A stretch of 64,000 nucleotides of DNA from Singulisphaera sp. GP187 (GTDB taxonomy: Bacteria; Planctomycetota; Planctomycetia; Isosphaerales; Isosphaeraceae), in the NCBI RefSeq assembly GCF_900129635.1, contig NZ_FSRB01000002.1, positions 2,694,727 to 2,758,726 on the forward strand, read 5' to 3'. The notes beneath the pieces were generated by a model, which searched no databases, was not told the DNA's origin, and was given only the letters and a program-made list of their open reading frames with translations. This document shows, in pieces, positions 9,046 through 19,300 of this stretch (its first letter is position 1; every line of letters starts with the position of its first letter). The position numbers and the translations under genes are program-made.

Positions 9046-9550
9046 ACAACCACGCAAACAGCCCTTGCTGCGCAAACAACCAGATTTGCGGTAATGCGCA
9101 GCGCAACTTGACCATCCCGCGGACCTTTCTTGCCAGACCTCCGCCCGGGCCCGCGATCGGCCAGGCCTCGCCCGTAACTTCCCTGGATTGACCAAGACGT
9201 TTCGGCCCAATGGATTGCAACGAGCCCCGGTGCGGCCTCGCGCGACGGCCCCGATTCGAAGCAACGCCCAGTCCGGCCACTTTGGCCTGATTGTCCTGGT
9301 CAATTCAGGTCTTGAAAGAGTTTGGCACCGAATCTGCACTACTCACTCAGCCGCCAATCCAGCTCAGTCCTTGAAGATTGTGCCGATTGGTTAAGGTTTG
9401 CCACTAGAAAACGTCGAAATCATATCTGCTGATACTTACTCAATTTTGATGAAGCATTCCCTTCATCAGGTTTCTCACTTCGTCCATTCAGCGGCTCACG
9501 CCTCGTTCAGGGTGGTTCTCCTCGACTCTTGGTTCTCGGGAGGGACGGCG
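9046..9550. other. Intergenic region, no gene recognised
   Basis: About 500 bases of moderate GC after the metG terminator. Nothing with protein-coding character or a known RNA fold was recognised. The last 150 bases are AT-richer than the surroundings and are probably the promoter of the small gene at 9551. Confidence 0.5.
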
Positions 9551-9709
9551 ATGAAGCACAAACGAGAAGTCGCAGTGACCTTGACCCCCGAACTCTTCGA
9601 TCGTCTCCGGGTCGAGGCCGAGCTGCTCGGCGTCTCGATCACCTGGCTGGTCGCATCCCTCATCGTCGACACCGTCGATAAGGTGCCGATTTCACTCACC
9701 TCTCTCTAA
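9551..9709 (+). CDS. Small ribbon-helix-helix-like protein
   Basis: A 52-aa protein with start ATG 9551, preceded by a strong GGGAGGG ribosome site. Its sequence (KREVAVTLTPELFDRLRVEA then LGVSITWLVASLIVDTV) has the pattern of a CopG/Arc ribbon-helix-helix: a basic beta strand followed by two helices. Such proteins bind DNA as dimers, often as antitoxins or plasmid-type regulators. There is no toxin gene beside it; the next gene is the end of the MoxR/VWA operon on the other strand. Function is unassigned. Confidence 0.55.
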   Translation: MKHKREVAVTLTPELFDRLRVEAELLGVSITWLVASLIVDTVDKVPISLTSL

Positions 9710-9757
9710 CATCGGGTTACCGACGAATCGCTCCCGGGCTCTCGGAAGCAATGGCGA

Positions 9758-11524
9758 TCAGCTCGTCAGCGTCGCGCGGAACCTGGCCCTCTCGTGTGCG
9801 CAGGTCCGCAAGTAGATTGCCGTGGCCATAAACGTATCAGAGCTGGTTGGCCCCTCGCCTGAAGGCGTATGCGCGAGCGCGTCCAGGAGCGCCGCGCCCG
9901 TGGCAAATCCGCTACGGTTGAGGGTCGCCGTTTCTGCGGCGATCATGTTCGAGCTTGTCGGGCGCTGAGAGGCGATGCCGGACAACATCGTCGCGATCCA
10001 GCGCCGTCGGAGTGGGCCGAGAGGGTCTTCCTCAAGGGGCAAGCCCTGGACGTTCAGGACCACGGCCGTTGCCCGGGCATTCCGGAGGAAGTGGCGTTGA
10101 AGCTCGTCGAAACCGAGGCAGATTCGGCCGCCCCAGGACTCGGGGAGCTCCAACCGTGGCTCGGCGTCGGCCCGCGAGTCGTCGGCAAGATTGGCGACCG
10201 CAAGCGGAGCGACGATCCTCGGCTCCAGCAGATTCACTCGGCCGATGACTAGCAACCGCAACCCCGGCGCGTGGCTCAGCATGCGCAGGTTCTCGCGGAA
10301 GCACAGCGTTTCGCTTTCATTCTCGATCGCCAGGCGGATCGTCGCAGCCTCCGCGGTGGGTTGGAAGAGCAGTTCAGGCCCGACTGCGCCCAAGATCGCC
10401 CCTTCGAGGAAAACGAAATCCCAGCCGGCAGACTTCGCGTCGGCGGGAACCGCCGCCTGCGCATACACCGCGTTCCACTGGTCCGGCAGCGGTCGCCGGA
10501 ATCGCTCCGCGATCGCTTCGGTTCGCCAGCTCGATGGCCCCTGTTCGGCAATCCGAATGCTCTTGCCTCGGCCAAGGCGGCCGTCCTCAGAGGCGGTCAG
10601 GTCGGTCCCTAGGTACAGGCCGCGGGCGAGTTGCTTCGCCGATTGGATCATTGGGCCGATTTCGATGCCGCCCAGGTAGGCGTCGCTGGCTTGCTGAGAC
10701 TCGCCCGGGCGGACATCCGAAGCCGAGTAGATCCGACCGTCTTCGCCGAGAAAATAAACCGCGGCCCCGGCGAAGCCACTGCGAGTGACGATCGGCTCGG
10801 CGAACAAACCGTGGAGCTTACGCGGGCGGACCGGCCTCTGCTTGCGACGCGCCGTGCCGATCCAGAAACCGGCGATCGGCTTCTCGCGGAGCACATGGTG
10901 GCTGGTTTCCAGCACGTCGGCGATGTCCTCGGCAAGCTGCCCGGGATCGGCGGCCGGCGCACGCGCCCGAATCTCGCTCGTACCCGCGATCACGCGTAGC
11001 CCCAGCGCGGCCAGACGATGCAGCCCTTCGGCGCGGCATTGATGGACCGCGCGGAGGAGGCTCGATTGCACGACGACCCCGCTGCTCGCGACGCCGACGC
11101 GCAAGAGGTGGGTCACGCTGGTGCCGAGCTCGCGCGCGGCTTGCCGCTGACTTTCCGCGGGCTCCACGAGGTGCTCCACTACGTCCAACGCGTCCGACAC
11201 GTCCGACGCGACTTGTTCTTTTTCATCCGCCCGCGGAGACTCGACGAGCGCGACCTCCAATCGCGTCAGACAGGCCAGCACGTGGAAACAATGGGGCGAC
11301 AGCAGGCACGTGCATGCGATCTGCTCCACGACCAACACGTGTCCGTGCGGTAGGGTGACGGTTTCCCCTCCGGTCTCCACCGACCAGGTCGCTTCGCCCG
11401 CCTGCCAATTCCAGCTAGCGGCGGCGTCGGGAGTGCGGTCGAGGCGGCGGCGGACTCGATCGGGTGTCGATTCGATCATCACCGCGACGAGGTCGGGGGA
11501 AACGGTGGGGCGATCGGCGCTCAT
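9758..11524 (-). CDS. SWIM zinc-finger protein, last gene of the MoxR/VWA operon (YehQ-like)
   Basis: The 588-aa protein starts at ATG 11524, whose ATG shares bases with the TGA of the upstream gene (ATGA overlap), which strongly favours this start over one 11 codons earlier. Residues 71-81 (CTCLLSPHCFH) fit the SWIM motif CxCx5CxH, a zinc site that binds DNA or proteins. The rest (residues 120-588) is not similar to any domain I know; it is mixed alpha/beta. In E. coli, yehQ encodes a SWIM protein at the end of the comparable yeh cluster, which supports the assignment. The protein probably recruits substrate or nucleic acid to the MoxR/VWA complex, but this is inference. Confidence 0.75.
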   Translation of the reverse strand: MSADRPTVSPDLVAVMIESTPDRVRRRLDRTPDAAASWNWQAGEATWSVETGGETVTLPHGHVLVVEQIACTCLLSPHCFHVLACLTRLEVALVESPRADEKEQVASDVSDALDVVEHLVEPAESQRQAARELGTSVTHLLRVGVASSGVVVQSSLLRAVHQCRAEGLHRLAALGLRVIAGTSEIRARAPAADPGQLAEDIADVLETSHHVLREKPIAGFWIGTARRKQRPVRPRKLHGLFAEPIVTRSGFAGAAVYFLGEDGRIYSASDVRPGESQQASDAYLGGIEIGPMIQSAKQLARGLYLGTDLTASEDGRLGRGKSIRIAEQGPSSWRTEAIAERFRRPLPDQWNAVYAQAAVPADAKSAGWDFVFLEGAILGAVGPELLFQPTAEAATIRLAIENESETLCFRENLRMLSHAPGLRLLVIGRVNLLEPRIVAPLAVANLADDSRADAEPRLELPESWGGRICLGFDELQRHFLRNARATAVVLNVQGLPLEEDPLGPLRRRWIATMLSGIASQRPTSSNMIAAETATLNRSGFATGAALLDALAHTPSGEGPTSSDTFMATAIYLRTCAHERARFRATLTS

Positions 11525-14500
11525 GATGAAGCCTTGCGAATATGATCGCCGACCCATTGGGCCAGCCGCTCGGGGCTTACGGCGGCGACCGACATGCCCG
11601 CCGACACGACTCCCGAGGCATTGCCGGCGTGGTAGCGCGGCCTGGCGTCATCATCCAGGGCCGCCAGCCCGAGCAGCTTCGCGCCCGAGTCTGCCAGCAT
11701 CCTGATCTCGGCCAGCATTTCCGGGACGGACACACCTTCCTCGAAGTCGGTGACCAGGACGACCAGCGTCCGCGACGGGTTCCGGATCGCTTCGCGCGCG
11801 GCCCGCAGCCCCAGGCCGATGTGCGTCCCACCGCCCACTTGCACTTCCAAGAGCAGCGTGAGGGGATCGTCCACAGCGCCGGACAGATCGATGACCTCGG
11901 TGCTGAACGCGAAGAAGCGAACATCAATGGCCGGCAGCGCCGAGAAGATGGCTGATGCCAGGGCACTGTAGATGACGGACGCTTCCATCGACCCGGATAC
12001 GTCCACCACGAAGATCAGGTGCCAGTCCATGTGCCGACGCGCCGCACTGCGGTAGATCAGACGCCGCGGCGCGAGGGCCACGCGACCGTCGTCCCGGCGA
12101 TAGGCCGTATTGAGATTGGTGGCCACGGTTCGGCCGAAATCGAGCCGACGACTGCGCCGGCGCGTCGGCCGAGCGGTACTCAGTCCCGACAAGGCCGGCC
12201 GCAGGCGATCCGACAATTGCTTGGCCAGGCGTTCGGTGATCCCGCGTGCCAATTGACGCAAACGCCCCAGTTCCCGTTCGGGAAGCGCCCCGCGAAGGGA
12301 GAGGACCTGTTCGAGCAGGGCGACCGACGGCCGTACCGTGCTGGGGTCGAGATGCTCGAGCATCGCGGACCGGCCACCCGCGGCCGCCTCGCCGAGCACC
12401 TCCTCGCAGACCTCTTTGCCGAACAGGCCGTTGACATCGTTGACCCATTCCCGGGCCGACGGCGAGGCGGCCTCGGTCCCGCCCTGCCCGGCGAGATCGT
12501 CCCGGTGGCCTCGGCCCTCGCGGGCGCTGGCGCCGTAGAGTTGGTCGAGAGTCGTCGCGGCGCGCTTCCCTTTCGCACTCTTGCAGCCTTGCACGCCCAG
12601 GACCAGCCGCCAACGCTCGGCCAGCGTCAGTTCTCCCGGCGGTTCGCTGACACGAATCGAGGCGGCGTGGGGATCGGATTTCCCGGGCCCACGCAGCGAG
12701 AACTCGGGCAGGAGGTGGGCGATCGCGGCCCTCCCGGCGCGGTCGGCGGCGGTCGCGCAGGCCAACGCGACCGGGTCGTCGATCGTGCGTGTGCCGGCGG
12801 CCGCCGATCCGCCCGGCTCGAGGACCGCGAGCCGGTCGATCAGCAGTCGGGCGCGATCCGCGGGCGTCAGCGTTTGGAATCCGCCGCGCAGCGCAGGCAG
12901 CCTGGCCAAGAACTCTTCATCCGACGACGAGGCCAAGCGCTCATCCAGGCCACTCAACCAGACGGGATCGGAGGAAACGAGCGGCGACAGCGGGACCATC
13001 AAGCCTTGCAAACGCGAGCGCAATTGCACGCGTCCTTCACTCATTGACGCTCCGTCGTACCAGCTCGCGAGCATGGCGCCGAGCCGGTCCGCCGCGACCT
13101 GCCCGAGCATCGCCAGGGCTCCCCAGGCCGCCCCTTGCATCCGGGGCGATCCCTCGCCTTGCAATCGTGCCAGGTGGGACCTCAAGGCCGGCAGGAGCGG
13201 CGACGGCTCACGCCCCTGCTCGCCCTGGCGGAGATCGCCGCGAACCATGGCCGTCAGGTCGACGAGGGCGACCACATCCGCGGGTTCGTCCGAGCCGCGC
13301 AGTCCATCCAGGCCGCGTAGAGCCGCCTCGAGCAACGGTAGGTCGTCCAGCAGCTCGGGATTCGCCTCGAATCGCTCGACGTCGGGCGAAAGGACATCGT
13401 CGTCGTTCAGCGGCAGGCCGAGGATGTGGCCGGCGGCGATGCGCTGGAGAATGGCCGCCGATTCGATCAGATGCGCGGCGGACGCGGTCTGAAGGAATGG
13501 GCCGTCGAGCTGGACGAGCAAGGCCTTGACCGAATCTACCAGGCCGCACTCCGCCGCGGCCGACAGGCGTGCGAGGGTGGTTTGCGGATGCTGGTGCTCG
13601 AGATGATCGTCATCGGCGTCCGCCGCATCGGGCTGCCGGAGCCGCCGCACGGCGGCCTCGCACACTTGCGTCAAGGTCACGCCGTGAATGCCCACCGCCT
13701 CGACCATGGCCGTCGTGGCGCCGGTCCATTGCACCTGCCAGACTTCCGTCAGGTTCTCGCGATTGCCGAGTGCTCCGGCATCCAGCCGCTCCGCGTAGCC
13801 GATGCCAACCAGATTCAATCGCCGAAACAAGACCGCACGGCCTCGATCGAGCCGCGACCGCAACGGATCGAGCCGTAGTTCGCGTGCCTCCTCACCGCTC
13901 GCATCTGGGCCGGGCACCCTGAGCCGCGCTGTCGCGGCTTCGATCTGCGGGGCCAGGCCGCTTCGCGGCGTCCCCTTCGGCAGTCGGCCACGCCGCGATC
14001 CGACGAGTACGGCCTGTGCGGCGGCGGCCACGGCCCGGCCTCTGCCGAGCAGGTCGCCTTGCACCAGTGACGTCTCGATCGCTTCGAGCAGCTCACCGCG
14101 ACCCGGCGCGGCGTGACCGCGGAGCCGACTTAGGTCGCGTGCCAGGCGCACGATCTCGATGGCGTCCGGCGTCCCGGCCGCATGTCCGGCTTTGCGCAGA
14201 TGGCGGCAGAGTGCGACGGCCAGATCGGTCGCGAGTTGACCGGCCGTCTCGGAATCGGTCGCCGCGAGCATGGTCTGCTGCCAGACGGGGTCCATGACAC
14301 CGGCCGGATAACCACTACGTTGATCGAGCTGGTCGAACGAATAGGGGATGAGTGAGGTCGCGAGCTTTGCGAGCAGGTCGCCACCGCATGCGAGCGGAGT
14401 CGGCGCCGACCAGAGCGCCGGCTCCGGCAACAGTGCGGCGGCGTGAAAGGAACCGACCACGGCGACCGACTTCCGGGGCGCTGCGGCCACGGCTTCCCGC

Positions 14501-15108
14501 ATGGCCGCCTCGCGATAGCGGTCGGCGGGCGACGGTCCGTTCGAGGAATGGCGGACCATCCAGCCGAAGGTCAGCGCCGCCCGGCGGATCGCCTCGGGGG
14601 TCGAGTTGAACGCCGGCGTTTCCACCAGCTTTTCCCAGAGCTCACCGCTATCGCGTGCGGTATGGCGCCGGAGCAACCTCCCGAGCGCGGTCGGCCCATC
14701 CGGCTCCCGATCCTGATTGGCGCAGGGCGTTTCCAGCCGGCCCATGGCCGTCAGGCCCAGGTCGCAGGCAATCACGGGCACCTTGTGCTTTGCCGCCCAG
14801 CGAATCGCGACAAGCTCCGGCGAGAAGTCCGCGAGCGGATAGAACGTGATCAAGCGGGTGTCGTCGCAAGCGGCGAGGGCCACCGGGGCTTCCAGGTCCC
14901 CCTTGCCCAGGTGTTCGAGCCAGGGTTGAAAGTCGGGCGGCATCTCGACCAGCACGGCGTCTGGGTTGACATCCGCAAGCAACCTGGGCATGACGCGTGC
15001 CAGCGCCGCCGAGTGATGACGCACACCGATCAGGTAGGGTGCGCGACTATCGGCCAGCCGCTTGGGCACGTCCTCATCAGGATGAACCGGTTCCGTTGTC
15101 ACGCTCAT
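11521..15108 (-). CDS. DUF5682 protein fused to a C-terminal VWA domain (YehM-YehP fusion)
   Basis: A 1195-aa protein. ATG 15108 overlaps the stop of the AAA+ gene as ATGA, so I prefer it over a start 17 codons upstream. Residues about 20-250 match the DUF5682 type, with YLIGVRHHSAAL and VLVEMPPDF near the start (a fold I relate to the EreA/ChaN hydrolase-like proteins). A long helical middle follows. The last 180 residues are a von Willebrand A domain with an intact MIDAS: DVSGSMEAS (about residue 1034), the Thr in GGGTHIGLG and the Asp in VTDFEEG. In E. coli the two halves are separate genes, yehM and yehP. VWA partners typically bridge MoxR ATPases to their targets; here the bridge is built into the DUF5682 subunit. 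Confidence 0.8.
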   Translation of the reverse strand: MSVTTEPVHPDEDVPKRLADSRAPYLIGVRHHSAALARVMPRLLADVNPDAVLVEMPPDFQPWLEHLGKGDLEAPVALAACDDTRLITFYPLADFSPELVAIRWAAKHKVPVIACDLGLTAMGRLETPCANQDREPDGPTALGRLLRRHTARDSGELWEKLVETPAFNSTPEAIRRAALTFGWMVRHSSNGPSPADRYREAAMREAVAAAPRKSVAVVGSFHAAALLPEPALWSAPTPLACGGDLLAKLATSLIPYSFDQLDQRSGYPAGVMDPVWQQTMLAATDSETAGQLATDLAVALCRHLRKAGHAAGTPDAIEIVRLARDLSRLRGHAAPGRGELLEAIETSLVQGDLLGRGRAVAAAAQAVLVGSRRGRLPKGTPRSGLAPQIEAATARLRVPGPDASGEEARELRLDPLRSRLDRGRAVLFRRLNLVGIGYAERLDAGALGNRENLTEVWQVQWTGATTAMVEAVGIHGVTLTQVCEAAVRRLRQPDAADADDDHLEHQHPQTTLARLSAAAECGLVDSVKALLVQLDGPFLQTASAAHLIESAAILQRIAAGHILGLPLNDDDVLSPDVERFEANPELLDDLPLLEAALRGLDGLRGSDEPADVVALVDLTAMVRGDLRQGEQGREPSPLLPALRSHLARLQGEGSPRMQGAAWGALAMLGQVAADRLGAMLASWYDGASMSEGRVQLRSRLQGLMVPLSPLVSSDPVWLSGLDERLASSSDEEFLARLPALRGGFQTLTPADRARLLIDRLAVLEPGGSAAAGTRTIDDPVALACATAADRAGRAAIAHLLPEFSLRGPGKSDPHAASIRVSEPPGELTLAERWRLVLGVQGCKSAKGKRAATTLDQLYGASAREGRGHRDDLAGQGGTEAASPSAREWVNDVNGLFGKEVCEEVLGEAAAGGRSAMLEHLDPSTVRPSVALLEQVLSLRGALPERELGRLRQLARGITERLAKQLSDRLRPALSGLSTARPTRRRSRRLDFGRTVATNLNTAYRRDDGRVALAPRRLIYRSAARRHMDWHLIFVVDVSGSMEASVIYSALASAIFSALPAIDVRFFAFSTEVIDLSGAVDDPLTLLLEVQVGGGTHIGLGLRAAREAIRNPSRTLVVLVTDFEEGVSVPEMLAEIRMLADSGAKLLGLAALDDDARPRYHAGNASGVVSAGMSVAAVSPERLAQWVGDHIRKASS

Positions 15109-16322
15109 TCGCGTTCCAGCTCTTCGAGGACGTCGCGCAACGCGTACATTCGCTTCCACAGGGCATCGCCTTCACCGCGACGGCGGATCGGGCCGTCCCA
15201 ATAAGCGAGCAGGCGGGCGCGATCTTCCTGATTGTCCTTGAGCACCACGCCCAGGAGATAACCCGGCAGCAATGACACGGGGTCCTTCTGCGTAGGGAAA
15301 AACGTCCCTTGACGCGTGATGGCCGCCGCGACCGTAACGGCCTCGGCCGTGCTCATGGCGGCGGCGGGCCGTTCGACGTTCCAGCCCTCCTCCGTCCGTC
15401 CCGCGCGCAAGTCGCGGAATGTCCTCACGAGGATGTCGAGCAGGCGGGCGTCGACGTCGGCCTCGGTCCCCGATTCGCTCAGGACCACCCGCGCCCGCCT
15501 CCGCACCAGGTCGATCTCTTCCTGGGCGTCGGCGATCGGCGGCACCGTCTCGAAGTTCAGGCGCCGCTTCAGGGCGGCGGACATCTCCGACACGCCGCGG
15601 TCGCGGAGATTGGCGGTGGCGATGACGTTGAATCCAGGCGCCGCGAAGACGCTGCCATCCGGGCCTTCGAGTTCCGGGATCATCAGGCGCCGTTCACTCA
15701 GCACGCTGATCAGGGCGTCCTGGACTTCCGGCAGGCAGCGCGTGATCTCCTCGATGCGCACAAGCCTACCGGTCCGCATCGCCGTCAGCACCGGCGATGG
15801 GACGAGCGCCTCCGGGCTCGGCCCCCGGTCGAGCAGCATGGCGTAGTTCCAGCCGTAGCGCAGTTGGTCTTCGTTCGCGCCGGCCGTGCCCTGGATGGTC
15901 AAGGCACTCGAGCCGCTGATGGCCGCGGCCAGGAGTTCGCCGATCATGCTCTTGGCGGTGCCCGGCTGCCCCACGAGCAGCAAGCCCCGCTCGCCGGCCA
16001 AAGTCACCACGCTACGTTCGATCAGCGCACGCCCGCCGACGAACTTCGGCTCGATGACCATGGACCTGGGTGCGCCGGCCGGCAATTCGGCCGAACTCGG
16101 TGCCCGGATCGCTTCCCCATGCGTGCCGCACAGGAAATCGACGACGAGGCCCGGAGACAGGAGCCAACCTTGCGGCCGCGAGGACGTATCGACCGCGCGG
16201 AGGAAGGCGAGTTGGTCGGCGTACCGTTCCTCTGCAGGGGGCTGCTGGACCTGCGCCGGCGGCCTGCCTTGCAGTCGAGGTGGCTGAGCTTCGATGCCTT
16301 CGCTGGTTTTTTTCTTGGCCAT
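15105..16322 (-). CDS. MoxR-family AAA+ ATPase (YehL-like)
   Basis: A 405-aa cytosolic ATPase. Walker A is GQPGTAKS at residues 118-125, Walker B is LVRIEEIT (residues 187-194), sensor 1 is in VIATANLRDRG, and the arginine-finger region is ALKRRLNFE. MoxR ATPases form hexamers that remodel or insert metals into target proteins together with VWA proteins. The N-terminal 85 residues contain a Lys-rich start and a short conserved part (SPGLVVDFLCGTHG). The gene starts 2 bases after the giant gene's stop and overlaps the DUF5682-VWA gene by 4 bases, so the ATPase and its VWA partner are almost certainly made together. Confidence 0.87.
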   Translation of the reverse strand: MAKKKTSEGIEAQPPRLQGRPPAQVQQPPAEERYADQLAFLRAVDTSSRPQGWLLSPGLVVDFLCGTHGEAIRAPSSAELPAGAPRSMVIEPKFVGGRALIERSVVTLAGERGLLLVGQPGTAKSMIGELLAAAISGSSALTIQGTAGANEDQLRYGWNYAMLLDRGPSPEALVPSPVLTAMRTGRLVRIEEITRCLPEVQDALISVLSERRLMIPELEGPDGSVFAAPGFNVIATANLRDRGVSEMSAALKRRLNFETVPPIADAQEEIDLVRRRARVVLSESGTEADVDARLLDILVRTFRDLRAGRTEEGWNVERPAAAMSTAEAVTVAAAITRQGTFFPTQKDPVSLLPGYLLGVVLKDNQEDRARLLAYWDGPIRRRGEGDALWKRMYALRDVLEELERE

Positions 16323-16324
16323 GG

Positions 16325-19300
16325 TTATTTCGACTTCGCCTTCCGTTTCACTTCCTCATAACGCGGCTCGTCGCCAGCGACGACGCGTTGCCAGGCCGCG
16401 GCGAACAGGTCCTCGAACGGCCTGAGCACTAACGGACCGCCGCCGGGACAAAGCTCGGGCAGGTCCATGTCGAGTTCCACAAGATGGGCGAGCTTCCAGC
16501 GTTCGATCGGCAGCCAAGGGGCCTTGAGCTCGACCCATTCGCCCGGGAGGAAGTGCGAGCGGCCGGCGCGGGCGCGCGAGGCTTCCAGGACCAGCTTGCG
16601 GCCGACGAGCTCCACCGCCGCTTTCTTGAACCGCCCGGCAGTCCAGCCGTTCCAGGCACAGACCTTCGCCGTGGTGGGATCGGGCAGGGTGAGCAACTGG
16701 GCGTAGAGCCCGGCCGCATCCTCGCCAAGCTTGTGCTTCTCCTGGATCCCCTGCACGACGTCCAGGGCCGTGTGACTCGGGTTCTGGGGCCATTGGCCCT
16801 GCGGGACGGCCTTGGCAAGGATCGCCTTGGCGAGTTTTTGGAACCCGGGGCTCTTGATGACGACGCGGGTCGGAAGCGTATCGTGGGGCACCTCGTAGCC
16901 TTCTCCGATTTTGATGGCAACGAGGCCGAGGAGGCGGGCCAGGTCGCCACCATCCTTAAGCTTGGCGGGTCGAAATGCAAGGAGAGCCTGATTCTGACCC
17001 TCGAGCGTCGCCGCGACGATCAGGCCGTCGTCGACGCCAACGGTCCCGGCTTTCGCGTCGGCCTTGGTCTTACCGACGTGCTTGTTGAGCCACTCGACCG
17101 GATTCAACGGCTTCTTGCTGCCGTCGTCGTAGAGGTGGATCTCGCGCAACTGGAGCAGCGTGCCCGGATGGTCGAGCAGCTTGGTCACCTGCTTGATCAG
17201 GGCCGGCATCTCGGCGCGCGACGGATGTCCCGCGGGGGTTTCCGCGAGGACCAGGGCGACCAACTGAACGAGGGACCGGAGAAAATCCCCTTCGACGAGT
17301 GGCTCCTTCTTCGGGGTGACCAGTTCCAGACTTGGGGAGTTCCGGTCCTTCGCGACGCCGATCCGGATCTCCCGCGGCTGGAGCAACGGATGCTTGGTCG
17401 GATCGGCGGCGACGGCAAGGAGCTCTCCATGTTCGACCCGTTGCCAGCGCGACGATCGGCCCAGCGTCGAGAGCCGTGCCTGCAGCGCCGCGTCGAGCTG
17501 CAAGCGTTTGGGCATCTTGGCGCGCCAGGCGGCTTCGAGGAGGCGCAGCACCGGTCCGCGATCGTCCGCGAACGGGGCCGCACACCCCTCGGCCACAACG
17601 GTTTCGCAGAGGTGCTCGAGAAGCGACGGATCGAGATTGCGCAAGGCCTGCCGACCGACGTTGGCGTCCGCGGCCTTCCAGCCCAGCTCGGTGCGCAATG
17701 CGGCGGGCAAGAAGTTGTGCTCATAGCTGTCGATGTTCAAGCCGCCCATCCAGACCAGGCCGATCTCCGCGGGAGCAACGGCGAGAGACTCGGCGGCCTC
17801 GTCCAGCTCCTGTTTCGAGGGCAGAGGTGGCTTGGTGCAAGACTCGGCCGCCGCGATGAACGCTGCAGACTCGGCGGGGTCGTGCTTCGCCTTGATCTTG
17901 CGGACTTTCTTGATCTGGTATCCGGGTGGCGTGCCGGGCGTCTTGGCCGTGGAATAACGGAGGAATTGATAGGGGAACTGATCCTGATGGTACGTCTCGT
18001 TCTCGACGACGATGAACCGATCCTCACCATTCTTGACGGCAAAGGACGTGCCGCCCTCGATCTCGACGTCGTATCCGCCCCAACTCCGCTTCTTGGCCCC
18101 CTCGGGGTATCCCTCCAGGATGTCGAATTGCCCGGGCAACGCGGCGATCCCCAGGTCATGCCACAGCTTCAGGAACTCGAGCCAGGGTGTTTCGCCCCCG
18201 TCCTTCTGGGACAACTTCGCCGCCAGGGTGCGCCAGTAGGTCTGCCAGCAACGCACTGGCAGCTTCTCGAGCATGGAGAACCAGTGGTATTTCGTCCTCG
18301 GGAGATGGCCGGGCTCGGAATCGCCTTTGAGGAACTCGGCCGCGGCTTGCAGGTGCTCACTGACGGACGTCGACCCGTCAGCACCGTACGTGCGGTATGC
18401 CGGCAGTCCCCAATGAGCGGCGGCGAGATCACTCTTGCGATTCAAGACGATCGCCGCACTCGTCGTTTCCTTGGTCGCGTCGGCGCTCGCTTTGTCCCTG
18501 AGGGCAGCGAATGCCGCGGCCCGCTGCTCGGCCTGTTCGATCGTGCGTGCGACTCCGATCACCAGACGCTCTGGGGCCGTGGGCAGCACTTGCTTGACGG
18601 CCGGGAGGAGGCTTGTCAGCGGATTCTCGGGCGGTTCCTTGCCGCCGCCGGCGCGGGGAGCCTTCTTGCGCGCTCGATCCTCGGACGCCGCGTTGAACAG
18701 AGTCGCGCAATCGTCCCGGCTGATCCCCCGCAACTGACGCGACGAGGCTTCATCGCGCACTTTCAGCAAGTGCCAGAAGAGGAGTGGCAGGACGGTCACC
18801 TGGCCATGCGCGTAGGCAGAGTCGAAGTTCTCCAAGGTGGCGACGACCACCGAGCCGCTCGGATCCCAGAGCCAGTAATTGTCCCCGCGACCGCCGGTGG
18901 TCGTCACTGGGAGGTACTCCTTCGTCGCCGGCTGACGCAGCAGGGCCACCGGGACCGCGTACGAGCCGTCTTGCTTCCGCAAGGGCCTGTCCCAACGACG
19001 GCCATCGATCCCGATCCCGAAGTAGCTGCCGTCACGGCGCTTGACGGCCTTCCAGCCGAGCATGCCGTCTTTCATGCCTAAAGGCGAATGCTCGGCGCCT
19101 GCCGGTGCCTGCATCAGCTCCGATGCACCCGGTTCGAGAGTGCCGCCTTCGGTCTCCTCGAACCAGGGCGGGATACTCTCGCGGACCTGCTTCCCGGTTC
19201 GCGGGTCCACTTCACCGATCTTCCAGCGGTAGTCACGGGCCACTTGATCGTACTCGTGACTCATCCGCCAGAACCGTGTCCCGTCGTGGACATACGTCTG

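Noticed and set aside
16484..19081. 865-codon plus-strand frame inside the giant gene.
   Set aside because: Composition is that of antisense translation, with no domains, while the minus-strand gene is coupled to neighbours by ATGA overlap.
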